Made by a program: the position numbers and the translations under genes
Shown here: positions 1 through 7,666 of the stretch, in pieces
How the letters are laid out: every line of letters begins with the position of its first letter
How positions within the stretch are numbered: the first letter of the stretch is position 1
Source: Clostridium sp. UBA6758
Lineage (GTDB): Bacteria; Bacillota; Clostridia; Clostridiales; Clostridiaceae
Direction of reading: 5' to 3'
Length of the DNA: 18,838 nt
Assembly (NCBI GenBank): GCA_002453475.1
Contig: DKGY01000090.1
Location: forward strand, 24,653 to 43,490
Notes under the pieces: model-generated
The model's input: only the letters and a program-made list of their open reading frames with translations
Databases searched by the model: none
What the model was told of the DNA's origin: nothing

Positions 1-48
1 TATAAATATTTATATAGGAAGCCAAGAATTCTATTAAATAATACAATT

Positions 49-558
49 TTATAGTTTATAGCAAGCTTCTACTTCACCTACATATAGCACATGATAATCC
101 TCTGCTGGATAACTGGAGGTTTTTATTCCATCAAATAAAAACTCTGGACTCATTTCTTGTTTATAAACTATCTTACATTCATAGGTCAATACATTAGATT
201 TATCTATTATTGGAGTATCTACAGTTTTAGCTGGAATGAGATTCAAATTACATTCCTTAAATTTATCATAATCTCTTCCTGATTTAGTACCACAGAATTT
301 AATTTCCTCCTTTAAGCTATCATCAAGAGGAATTGTTACAGTAAAGTTATCCGATTTTTCTATAATAGAAAAGGTATGTCTGTGCTTTCTTACTAACACT
401 GTAAATATAGATTTTCCCCATTGAAATCCAACATTTCCCCAACCTATTGTCATAGTATTAACTTCATCTCCAGCCTTTACAGTTAAAAAGGCACCTTTTT
501 CATGTAGATTCCTTACAGCTACATTTAAGTCTTCAGTAAATAATTTAAAATCAACCAT
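49..558 (-). CDS. Flavin-reductase-like FMN-binding protein
   Basis: 169-residue protein resembling the flavin reductase-like/flavoredoxin family, a split-barrel FMN-binding fold. Visible family-like features are the N-terminal LHEKGAFLTVKAGDEVNTMT stretch followed by IGWGNVGFQWGKSIFTVLVR, where the family contacts flavin, and later the segment F-C-G-T-K-S-G-R-D-Y-D-K-F that typically follows the 'T-I-P' strand. There is no signal peptide or membrane segment, so it is probably cytosolic. The ATG has a good GGGAGAG Shine-Dalgarno. It is the last gene of the minus-strand series, 30 bp after the racemase, so it is probably co-transcribed with the ornithine genes. The substrate is unknown; it could supply reduced flavin or act as a small redox carrier. 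No terminator was recognised in the 48 bases left of it. I am fairly sure of the family and unsure of any role in ornithine breakdown. Confidence 0.75.
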   Translation of the reverse strand: MVDFKLFTEDLNVAVRNLHEKGAFLTVKAGDEVNTMTIGWGNVGFQWGKSIFTVLVRKHRHTFSIIEKSDNFTVTIPLDDSLKEEIKFCGTKSGRDYDKFKECNLNLIPAKTVDTPIIDKSNVLTYECKIVYKQEMSPEFLFDGIKTSSYPAEDYHVLYVGEVEACYKL

Positions 559-588
559 TTAAATCTCTCCCTAAAATCATTTTTATAT

Positions 589-1743
589 TTACATTATACA
601 CTTATTTATATAGGATGAGGTCATTAAAGATAATAATGCTCCATAGTCTACATCAAAGGAAATCATATCACCAACTTTATAGTCTGATTCACTTTCACTT
701 ACATCTAATAAAAGATGATCACTACTTCCACCTAATATTCTTATTTTTTCATCTCTAGGAGTTATTCCATCTATTTTTACATCTTGTCTTCCCATGGAAA
801 TTATAGCTCTTTTTATTATTCCTCTATCCTGAAATGTTGGTACCTCTCCAAAGGCATCCATACCTATATTTCCTATTGGTACAGACGGTTTATCCTTAAT
901 TTCTATAATTTCGCCTTTTAATGTAAACACATCCCTAAACATTCCTGGAATGTCTCTTCCATATGCTGTTTCTCTTCCCAAAACCACTGATTCCCCAAGT
1001 CTCAAATTATTAATTCCTTCTGGAATAGTTTTGTTCATTACCATATATAGACTACTAGAGTTTCCCCCTGATACTATAGGTATCTTAACATTTAATTCTT
1101 TTTCTATATTATTTTTTATATTAAGTAACCTTCCTAAATTTACTTCATCAGGTATTACTCCTCCATAGCAAGTTAAATTTGTTCCTATGCCCATAAATTT
1201 TATATTAGGTAATTTAACAATTTCTCTTGAGATTTCTAGTACGTCTTTCTCTAAAACCCCTTCTCTTAAATCTCCTAAATCAACCATTAAAATTATTTTA
1301 TGAGTTTTCTTAGCTCTAATAGCTTCCTTTGATAAAGCCTTAATTGTATCTACCTCTGAATTTAGAGAAATATCACTATACATGATCACTTCCCTTACTT
1401 CACTAAGAGCTGGAATTCTAAGAAGCAACTTTTCACAAGGTAGATTTACTATCTTCTTTAAATTAGCTACTCTAGAATCTCCTATAGTATTTACCCCTGC
1501 ATCTAAAATGCCTTTAACTATATCCGGTTCTGCACAAAACACTTTAGTTACTACAGCTACATCTATCATCTTTCCATTGCACATATTTAATAAAAATTTA
1601 GCATTGTATGTCAATTTATTCAAATCAATATCTACTCTAGGATATCTATCCTTTACTTCTTCTTTCCATAAATCTTGTTCAAGCTGAGCATTATAAGTCA
1701 GATTTTCTTTATTGAATTCTATACCTGGATAACGGTTTTCCAT
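589..1743 (-). CDS. orr: Ornithine racemase (PLP, alanine racemase N-terminal fold) with duplicated N-terminus
   Basis: 384-residue PLP-dependent racemase that should interconvert L- and D-ornithine, feeding the D-specific aminomutase. The PLP lysine is K67 in VAVVTKVFCAEP. Other family features are the GIGTNLTCYGG segment, the phosphate-binding GGNSSSL and the RLGESVVLGRE motif. The fold is the YggS/alanine racemase N-terminal TIM barrel, and the location in an ora/ort/ord cluster points to Orr rather than alanine racemase. Known Orr proteins are about 30 residues shorter and begin near the 'YP-IDLNKL' strand. Here that strand is preceded by a second, diverged copy: R4-Y-P...L-T-Y-N-A19 versus R33-Y-P...L-T-Y-N-A48. 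The ATG at 1743 has GGAG nine bases upstream, and no ATG, GTG or TTG codon lies in frame before the second copy, so the extension appears to be translated. It follows the glmL-like gene by 43 bp. Confidence 0.88.
   Translation of the reverse strand: MENRYPGIEFNKENLTYNAQLEQDLWKEEVKDRYPRVDIDLNKLTYNAKFLLNMCNGKMIDVAVVTKVFCAEPDIVKGILDAGVNTIGDSRVANLKKIVNLPCEKLLLRIPALSEVREVIMYSDISLNSEVDTIKALSKEAIRAKKTHKIILMVDLGDLREGVLEKDVLEISREIVKLPNIKFMGIGTNLTCYGGVIPDEVNLGRLLNIKNNIEKELNVKIPIVSGGNSSSLYMVMNKTIPEGINNLRLGESVVLGRETAYGRDIPGMFRDVFTLKGEIIEIKDKPSVPIGNIGMDAFGEVPTFQDRGIIKRAIISMGRQDVKIDGITPRDEKIRILGGSSDHLLLDVSESESDYKVGDMISFDVDYGALLSLMTSSYINKCIM
1600..1647 (-). repeat. Second (canonical) copy of the orr N-terminal duplication
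   Basis: Encodes residues R33 to A48 of the racemase. It is similar in DNA and protein to the upstream copy at 1687-1734: 8 of 16 residues are identical and several others are conservative (I/V, E/D, F/I, N/D). The offset between copies is 87 bases, which keeps the frame. Confidence 0.6.
1687..1734 (-). repeat. First (extra) copy of the orr N-terminal duplication
   Basis: Encodes residues R4 to A19 of the racemase, directly after the start codon. It repeats the RYP...LTYNA segment that normally begins the protein. Divergence between the copies indicates that the duplication is not recent. Confidence 0.6.
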
Positions 1744-1786
1744 CCCTTAACTCTCCTTTACAGAAACTATAAAATCTAATATATCT

Positions 1787-3115
1787 TTATAAATTTAAAC
1801 TAGCTTTAAGCAATTCTATAGCAGCTTCTTTATTTTCTATACATAGAACTCCAGCACATGCCATGATATACATATTATCTAATAGTACCTTTGCTTCTTT
1901 GGTAGGACGCATGGTAATGTCTCCTTTAACATCCTTTATACTCTCTAACATTTCCTCACCTTTACCTAATCTAGTTAGAGCACCACCTGTACCTATGATA
2001 TATTTAACCATAGATAAATCCTTTCCATAGGCACTAAACTTTCTTCCTGAATTATATACTCTTTTAATTTGCCCTACATGTCTATCTATAGCAGTGTTTA
2101 CAGACTTTTGAGCAAGTACCCTACTCCAATATTTTTCTTCTTCTGTATTTGGAATAGGCTTAATCAAACTATTAATACTGTCTTTAGTTCTTCCTCCTAA
2201 TTCGTGGTGTTGCAAAAGATCTAATACATTTTCTCTATTTACATATACCCCTAAATCACCCTCTACAGTACGCTTTGCTTTTGGTTCTGGAGTAACTAAT
2301 ATATCTAAAATTTCCACACTACCTTCTGTTACCGAATGAACATCTGTAGTAGCTCCACCTACATCCACCACTATTACATCTCCAATTATTTCATAAAGTA
2401 ATTTTGTAGCTTCCATTACAGCTCCAGGAGTTGGCATTATAGCTCCATTCACCATTTCCTTAATTTTATCCATGCCACCTGCTTTAACAATATTTATTTC
2501 AAAAGCATCCTGAATTATACCCCTAGCAGGCTCCACATTTAATTCATCTACCCTTGGATATACATTATCTATTACATAAAGTTCTTTACCATCAAATATT
2601 TCTTTTATCTCATCTTGATTTGCTATATTGCCACAATAAACAACGGGAATATTCAGATCAGCATCTCTTATAATTTCGGCATTTTCTAAGGCAGTTTCTC
2701 TCTCTCCATAATCAGTACCACCAGCAATCATTATAAGATTAGGACTAATTTCCTTTATCTTTTTGATATCCGTTCTTCTAAGTCTTCCTGCCGTTACCAT
2801 TTTTATAATTCCACCAGCTCCAAGTGCCGCTTCTTTAGCTGCTTTAACCGTCATGTCTTGCACCAGACCATGAACCGTTATCTTTAAACCTCCTGCAGCA
2901 CTACTAGTACCTATCATTCTGTCATATTCAATGGATTCTCCTAGTTGCTCTTCCATTTCATTAATTGCATTTTTAAGTCCAATGGTTACATCACCTTGTA
3001 AAACAGAAGTAAAAGCCTTACCTTGACCTACAACCTCTACTCCTTCTCTAAAGTTAAAAGCTGTTACTACAGTAGTAGTGCTTCCGATTTCCGCTATTAA
3101 ATATTCAACTCTCAT
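1787..3115 (-). CDS. GlmL/MutL-family ASKHA ATPase (likely aminomutase accessory/reactivase)
   Basis: 442-residue member of the GlmL (old name MutL) family, found beside adenosylcobalamin-dependent carbon-skeleton and amino mutases. The actin/Hsp70-like nucleotide site is visible: phosphate-1 EIGSTTT (9-15), phosphate-2 DVGGATTD (251-258) and an adenosine motif IGTGGALTRL (374-383). No membrane segment is present. In glutamate mutase clusters the homologue is suspected to reactivate or load the mutase. Here the neighbour is D-ornithine 4,5-aminomutase, so removal of damaged cobalamin from OraE is the reasonable inference, not something the sequence proves. The ATG start follows an AGGAGGG Shine-Dalgarno. 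It is separated from oraE by 165 bp containing a long inverted repeat. It is sometimes annotated simply as MutL, but it is unrelated to the DNA mismatch repair MutL. Confidence 0.85.
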   Translation of the reverse strand: MRVEYLIAEIGSTTTVVTAFNFREGVEVVGQGKAFTSVLQGDVTIGLKNAINEMEEQLGESIEYDRMIGTSSAAGGLKITVHGLVQDMTVKAAKEAALGAGGIIKMVTAGRLRRTDIKKIKEISPNLIMIAGGTDYGERETALENAEIIRDADLNIPVVYCGNIANQDEIKEIFDGKELYVIDNVYPRVDELNVEPARGIIQDAFEINIVKAGGMDKIKEMVNGAIMPTPGAVMEATKLLYEIIGDVIVVDVGGATTDVHSVTEGSVEILDILVTPEPKAKRTVEGDLGVYVNRENVLDLLQHHELGGRTKDSINSLIKPIPNTEEEKYWSRVLAQKSVNTAIDRHVGQIKRVYNSGRKFSAYGKDLSMVKYIIGTGGALTRLGKGEEMLESIKDVKGDITMRPTKEAKVLLDNMYIMACAGVLCIENKEAAIELLKASLNL

Positions 3116-3130
3116 AGCTTCCCTCCTAGT

Positions 3131-3217
3131 TTAAAGGGGATATCTCAAAATTTTACTAAGCACTAATCTATCCTTAAGGTAAACTTAGTTTAATTATTTG
3201 AGACAACCCCCTTTACT
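3131..3217. repeat. 86-bp inverted-repeat element (MITE-like) between oraE and the glmL-like gene
   Basis: Two arms of roughly 30 bases face each other around a 23-base centre. Left-arm blocks are AAAGGGG (3133-3139), TCTCAAA (3143-3149) and ACTAAG (3155-3160). The matching right-arm blocks are CTTAGT (3184-3189), TTTGAGA (3197-3203) and CCCCCTTT (3207-3214). The centre holds the palindrome CCTTAAGG. The GGGG-TTGTCTCAAA end recalls, from memory, terminal inverted repeats of some IS1182-like insertion sequences. As RNA it would form a long hairpin without a proper U-tract, so it is a poor terminator but could stabilise or process the polycistronic mRNA. The rest of 3116-3280 is plain AT-rich sequence. 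Confidence 0.6.
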
Positions 3218-3280
3218 TTATATGAATATCATATATTTTCTATTATTTAATCTAGTTTATCCTGGTAATAATTCTGCGAA

Positions 3281-5464
3281 TTATTCTTGGTCTTTTTTCA
3301 TTAAAGTTTCAATGATAAAAGAAGCAACATTATTTCCATGAGTTCCTCTACCAAAGCCTGCATCCATACCATGAGCTACAGCGATCTCATTAGTTACTTG
3401 AGTTCCTCCACAAGCAATTATGAATCTATCTCTCACACCTTTTTCTATGCATAGATCGTGAATCTTTTTCATGTTCTTAGTGTGTACATCATTGTGAGTG
3501 ATAATAGTACTCATTATTATAGCTTGAGCCTTTGTTTCTATAGCTGCATCTATTAATTTTTCTACTGGACAAGAAGTTCCAAGATATACTACATCTATTC
3601 CATACCTTTCAATGCCACCATGCTTAATGTCTATAATTTCTCTTAGTCCAACAGAGTGTTCATCTTCTCCAACAGTAGCTGCTACCACTCTAATAGGATT
3701 CTCCTTAACATAGTCTCTCATCACATCATCTGGTAAGAGTTCTTGCTTTTCTGGAATCTTAAGCTCATCTTTTTTAATTGCAAAACTTACTCTACCTTTG
3801 ATTTCTACCAAAGTGCCTTCTGCATCTTGCATAACTTGTTTATGAATAACTTCTACATCAGTTAAATTCATTCTTCTTCCTATTTCAAGAGCTGCAGCCT
3901 CTGCGATATTTTCCTCTTCAGTAAGGAATAATGTTGTAGATACATAGCCATCATTCTTCCACTCTACTTCTGGAATTATAGTTCCTTCATCTTTACTATT
4001 TTTAGCCATTCTTACATTAACATTATCTTCTTCATCAAGTTCATCTATATAAACTATTTTGCTATGATTACATAATGTACATTCATCTATTGCATCACAT
4101 GGCTTGTTATATTTTTCTGGAACATTATTGTATCCAAAGTGAGCACATACTGGAGCAAAGTAATCTTTATCTCTTGGAACTACTGTATCAACAGCAATAC
4201 CTCCATCTATCTTTCTTACAATACCATCACTATTTCTTTCTGGATATTCTCCTGAATCTACAAAGAATCCATCTTCCACAGCTTTAAAGTATCCACCATT
4301 TTCAATCATTTCCTCTAAAAATAATACTGCTCTTTCCTTAAGTTCTCTAACCTTCTCTGGAAGATATCCATCCTTTTTAAGCTCTATCATATCCATTAAG
4401 CCATCCATACCAATTAAAGCTTGCTTAGCCGTATTTACAGCATGGATATTATTATAATGCCAAGGTACATTTCTTCCTTCATCAGGAGTGATTGTACTTT
4501 GAATATCTGCTGAAGTAAGTTCAGATATTAACAAATTTAATGAATGGGTTACTGTAGCTTCTCTAGTACAAGATGCCATGTATTTTGTGTTCATCTGTGC
4601 TCTCATTTTATAGTTTTTAAATAAGTCTCTAAGTGCTACAGCATAAGGTAAATCATATCTTAAACATGGAGCTGGTGGTGCTGTTGGTGGTACTGTGGAT
4701 AGTGATATATTGCTTTGTTTCATACCAACCTTCTCAGAGAATTTTGAATTTATAGCATGTTGAACCATAAGTTCAGGCATTACCTTATAACCCTTCATTG
4801 CAGTTGCGTTTGCATTATGTGCTCCATCTATTTGTAAAATATCAGCCCATGCCATTATATGTTTTGCTACTGCTGCATCAACAAAGGATCTAACCATATT
4901 TATGTTTCTGTAAAGTACATTATATTGAGGATCCTGGTGAGCTCCATTTATTCCTTCTTCTGCAAACATTACAGCAATATCTGGACCTGCAACCCCTGAT
5001 ACATAGGAGTGGAAATTTATTGGTCTTCCTACTTCTTCCTCAATCATATCAAGAGCTTTTCTTGTAGCTCTAACTTCTTTTCTAGTTATTGGAACTCCTC
5101 CAGTTCCTTCTGGACTTCCTTCAATTAAGCTATCATAGTGACTTTGTCCTGATGTTCTTATAACCATTATATGATCTGCACCATGCCAAGCTGCCATTCT
5201 CATTCTTCTAATATCATCTTCAAATCTTCCTGAAGCTATTTCTGAAGTTATTACAGCTTTTGGTTGAGGGTCTATATTAGCAAAGCTAGTTGCCGATGGA
5301 AGTGCTTTACTATTTTTTAGGGGTTTTGATATCTCCTTATATTCAAACTCTCCCATTGGCTCTTTATATTCTTCTCTCCAATGCCATCCTCTTCTTTTAG
5401 GCTCATACTTATCTAAGTCCTTAAGTATTTCTGCTACATCTATCTTCTTATTTATATCTAGCAT
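3281..5464 (-). CDS. oraE: D-ornithine 4,5-aminomutase, large subunit (AdoCbl and PLP)
   Basis: 727-residue catalytic subunit that moves the terminal amino group of D-ornithine to give (2R,4S)-2,4-diaminopentanoate by a radical mechanism. The N-terminal two-thirds is the lysine-aminomutase-like TIM barrel (for example GGVPITRKEV, VAGPDIAVMFAEEGINGAHQ, SLSTVPPTAPP). The C-terminal Rossmann domain (about 590-720) carries the cobalamin motif D-E-H-S-V-G with axial ligand H603. K614 lies eleven residues later, the same offset as between the cobalamin histidine and the PLP lysine reported for the C. sticklandii enzyme, so it is the likely Schiff-base lysine. The domain also has AIIMSTIITHNDVHTKNM and ACGGTQVTNEIA. 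Length matches the family. The start codon overlaps the oraS stop (TAATG), implying translational coupling and equal subunit production. Confidence 0.96.
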   Translation of the reverse strand: MLDINKKIDVAEILKDLDKYEPKRRGWHWREEYKEPMGEFEYKEISKPLKNSKALPSATSFANIDPQPKAVITSEIASGRFEDDIRRMRMAAWHGADHIMVIRTSGQSHYDSLIEGSPEGTGGVPITRKEVRATRKALDMIEEEVGRPINFHSYVSGVAGPDIAVMFAEEGINGAHQDPQYNVLYRNINMVRSFVDAAVAKHIMAWADILQIDGAHNANATAMKGYKVMPELMVQHAINSKFSEKVGMKQSNISLSTVPPTAPPAPCLRYDLPYAVALRDLFKNYKMRAQMNTKYMASCTREATVTHSLNLLISELTSADIQSTITPDEGRNVPWHYNNIHAVNTAKQALIGMDGLMDMIELKKDGYLPEKVRELKERAVLFLEEMIENGGYFKAVEDGFFVDSGEYPERNSDGIVRKIDGGIAVDTVVPRDKDYFAPVCAHFGYNNVPEKYNKPCDAIDECTLCNHSKIVYIDELDEEDNVNVRMAKNSKDEGTIIPEVEWKNDGYVSTTLFLTEEENIAEAAALEIGRRMNLTDVEVIHKQVMQDAEGTLVEIKGRVSFAIKKDELKIPEKQELLPDDVMRDYVKENPIRVVAATVGEDEHSVGLREIIDIKHGGIERYGIDVVYLGTSCPVEKLIDAAIETKAQAIIMSTIITHNDVHTKNMKKIHDLCIEKGVRDRFIIACGGTQVTNEIAVAHGMDAGFGRGTHGNNVASFIIETLMKKDQE

Positions 5465-5826
5465 TATTTATCCCCCCCAAATAAATTAGTTACTTCATTC
5501 CAGCCTTTTCCTTCTCCAAGCTCTCTACCAGCTTCTAAATATGGCACACTCTTTAATTTTGCATATTTTAAAACTACATTTCCCATACCTTTTCCAAGAA
5601 GTCCTGCTTTTAAGCCTTCTTGAACTATAGCTTGAGATTCTATGCTTGAAAAGCCCATTCTAAGAAGTACTGACCTTTCTATAGAGGATGATGTATTTCC
5701 ATATGCTAAATCCACCATAGGATTTACTATTTCTTCTGTCAATTTCCAAAACCTTTCATATAATTCTTCATCACTTAAACTTTCTAAATGTTTTCTTCTT
5801 ATTTCAAAATCGTCTTCTCTTTTCAC
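5464..5826 (-). CDS. oraS: D-ornithine 4,5-aminomutase, small subunit
   Basis: 120-residue partner of OraE, forming the heterodimer that does the aminomutase step. It is a small, mostly helical, charged cytosolic protein with recognisable stretches REDDFEIRRKHLESLSDEEL, FWKLTEEIVNPMVDLAYGNT and SIERSVLLRMGFSSIESQAI. Length fits the family. It uses a GTG start at 5826, supported by a strong GGGGGAG about seven bases upstream; no ATG competes. It overlaps the oraE start by one base. The gap to the upstream ortB is about 70 bp with no visible terminator, so it lies in the same operon. Confidence 0.95.
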   Translation of the reverse strand: MKREDDFEIRRKHLESLSDEELYERFWKLTEEIVNPMVDLAYGNTSSSIERSVLLRMGFSSIESQAIVQEGLKAGLLGKGMGNVVLKYAKLKSVPYLEAGRELGEGKGWNEVTNLFGGDK

Positions 5827-5897
5827 TACTTCTCTCCCCCTAATGGTTTTTTATTATTTCACACATTATTTATCTTTACCCTATTTACTTATTAACC

Positions 5898-7310
5898 CTA
5901 TTTCACATTAACCCCAAATTCTTTAAGAATATCTATCACCGTTTCCTTTTCAAGCTTTGTTTCCTCACATAAGAAATCCAAATCTATCTGTCCAATTTCT
6001 TTTTCCTGTAAAAGCTTTACTGTGTTTTTAATTAATGATTTTCTATAATCGTCTAGCTCTTTATTATCTACTTGTAGGTAAGATGGATCCTCTGGAAGTA
6101 TAATATTTTCTCCTGGAACTTCATCCATTGGATTACCTCTAAGCACTTTAATTCCATTTTCCTTTGCAAAGGTTAATTGTGGAACTATATGCTTTCCAGC
6201 ACCAGTATACTCAGTCTCCTGAACTACTAAAATTGCGTCATCCTCCATCTCTTGAGCTATGACAAAGGCTGCTGCTAAAGAAGTATTTCCAGCTGGTCCT
6301 CTTTCAAGTCCTTCAAGTTGTGCTAAAAGCTCAGTCATGTAGAACACTTCCCCTTGAGGCAAGGTTACATATCTATCTAAATATCTAAGAGGTCTTGCTG
6401 CACTTCTTGGTACGTCACTTCTATCTGGCCATACCATGAATGGAATACCAAATCCAGTGTGTCCAGTAGTAAAGGATTTTCTATTAAAGGCTTTATCACT
6501 TGCCATATGAAGACCTTGTAAATTTACAGAAGCTCCAATAACTTTTGTATTATTTGCTCCTGCCTTTATAAGTCCTCTTGCGGTACCAGTAACATTACCG
6601 CCACCTGCATGAGTAATTACTACTGCTTCTGGATCCTTTCCAAATCTCTCTCTACATTCTGTGGCTATCTCATAACCTAAAGTTTCAACTCCAGCTATTC
6701 CATAAGCAGAATATAAGGATGCATTATAAAAACCTGTTTCTTCTAAAGTCTCCAGATAGGTGTAGAATAATTCTGGTCCTACTGTTAATTGTAGAACTTC
6801 AGCTCCTAGCCACCCACACTTTCTACCCTTTTCAAGAATTTCTGGTTGTCCTATTTTTTTAGAATCATAACACTCTTGAACAATGGTACATTTTAATCCT
6901 TTCATAGCTGCTTGAGATGCTACTGCCGCTCCATAGTTTCCAGAAGTAGCTGATGCAACACCTTTATAGCCTCTTTCCTTAGCATCATACACAGATACAG
7001 ATGCTCTTCTATCTTTAAAACTTCCAGATGGATTACAGCTTTCATCCTTTACAAATATTCTAGCTGCTTTTCCAGTCTTTGATACCTTTCTTGCCAAGGC
7101 AGTAATATTTCTTAATTCTAAGAGAGGTGTATTTCCAACTCCTACTTCTCGTTGAATTTTCATAATATCACTTAGGGAATATCCTATATCTCTCATCATT
7201 GCTTCATAATCAAAAGCTATACTTCCCTTTTCATATTTGTCAAAATCCATTCCTACAGACTTAATCATAATTTGATTTTTTCTGCTCATAACTTCTTCGT
7301 ACTTATTCAT
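5898..7310 (-). CDS. ortB: 2-amino-4-oxopentanoate thiolase, beta subunit (PLP)
   Basis: Catalytic subunit of the thiolase that cleaves 2-amino-4-oxopentanoate with CoA to acetyl-CoA and alanine. It is a fold-type II PLP enzyme (threonine synthase/cysteine synthase-like). Numbering from the GTG at 7319, the PLP lysine is K102 in NPSGSFKDRRAS, the substrate loop is SATSGNYGAA (123-132) and the phosphate-binding glycine loop is HAGGGNVTG (237-245). The open frame begins at that GTG, but the ATG three codons later (7310) has the better-spaced GGTG Shine-Dalgarno, so I place the start there, giving 470 residues. It follows ortA by about 20 bp. The assignment rests on family resemblance plus the perfect cluster context. 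Confidence 0.93.
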   Translation of the reverse strand: MNKYEEVMSRKNQIMIKSVGMDFDKYEKGSIAFDYEAMMRDIGYSLSDIMKIQREVGVGNTPLLELRNITALARKVSKTGKAARIFVKDESCNPSGSFKDRRASVSVYDAKERGYKGVASATSGNYGAAVASQAAMKGLKCTIVQECYDSKKIGQPEILEKGRKCGWLGAEVLQLTVGPELFYTYLETLEETGFYNASLYSAYGIAGVETLGYEIATECRERFGKDPEAVVITHAGGGNVTGTARGLIKAGANNTKVIGASVNLQGLHMASDKAFNRKSFTTGHTGFGIPFMVWPDRSDVPRSAARPLRYLDRYVTLPQGEVFYMTELLAQLEGLERGPAGNTSLAAAFVIAQEMEDDAILVVQETEYTGAGKHIVPQLTFAKENGIKVLRGNPMDEVPGENIILPEDPSYLQVDNKELDDYRKSLIKNTVKLLQEKEIGQIDLDFLCEETKLEKETVIDILKEFGVNVK

Positions 7311-7334
7311 ATCAATCACCTACTTTCTGTATAA

Positions 7335-7631
7335 CTAATTATTGAAAATCATTTCCTTAGCTTGTTTTCCAATATAAGCTATCTCACTTACATAACTACC
7401 AAAATCATGAGAATATGAAGGTTCTAATATCTTAGCTATTCCTTTCATAGTCCTACCAATAGTTGTAGTGATTTCAACTTCGTCTCCCAGCTTACAATCT
7501 GAGTTTACAAAGCCTCTAACCCACATTTTAAGTGGAGTTTCCTTTGTATCCTCTGGAATTGCTGGTGATCTATCTTCACATTGTAATACAACTGTTTCTA
7601 TTTCAATAAATGTACCCTTCTTAATCAACAC
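7335..7631 (-). CDS. ortA: 2-amino-4-oxopentanoate thiolase, alpha subunit
   Basis: Small subunit, about 98-100 residues, of the OrtAB thiolase. It contains the family-like stretch VVLQCEDRSPAIPEDTKETP followed by LKMWVRGFVN, then GDEVEITTTIGRTMKGIAKI and a tail around SHDFGSYV. It has no membrane or signal segment. The frame opens at GTG 7637, but GGAGG (7637-7641) abuts that codon. The GTG at 7631 (spacing five) or the TTG at 7628 (spacing eight) is therefore more likely; I chose 7631. It lies between ord (29 bp upstream) and ortB, the standard order of this pathway cluster. Confidence 0.92.
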   Translation of the reverse strand: MLIKKGTFIEIETVVLQCEDRSPAIPEDTKETPLKMWVRGFVNSDCKLGDEVEITTTIGRTMKGIAKILEPSYSHDFGSYVSEIAYIGKQAKEMIFNN

Positions 7632-7666
7632 CTTCACCTCCGAAGCAAATTTATAATTAAATAAGT

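Noticed and set aside
1..48. Possible terminator left of the flavin-reductase-like gene
   Set aside because: Only a short GAATTC palindrome and AT-rich sequence; no stem with a T-tract.
950..1168. Open frame on the plus strand (72 codons), and a similar one at 1382-1687
   Set aside because: Both lie antisense inside the well-supported racemase gene, have low-complexity hydrophobic translations, and have no clear Shine-Dalgarno.
4075..4287. Plus-strand frame rich in His, Tyr, Gln and Leu
   Set aside because: Antisense shadow of oraE; composition reflects the reverse complement of a conserved gene, not a protein.
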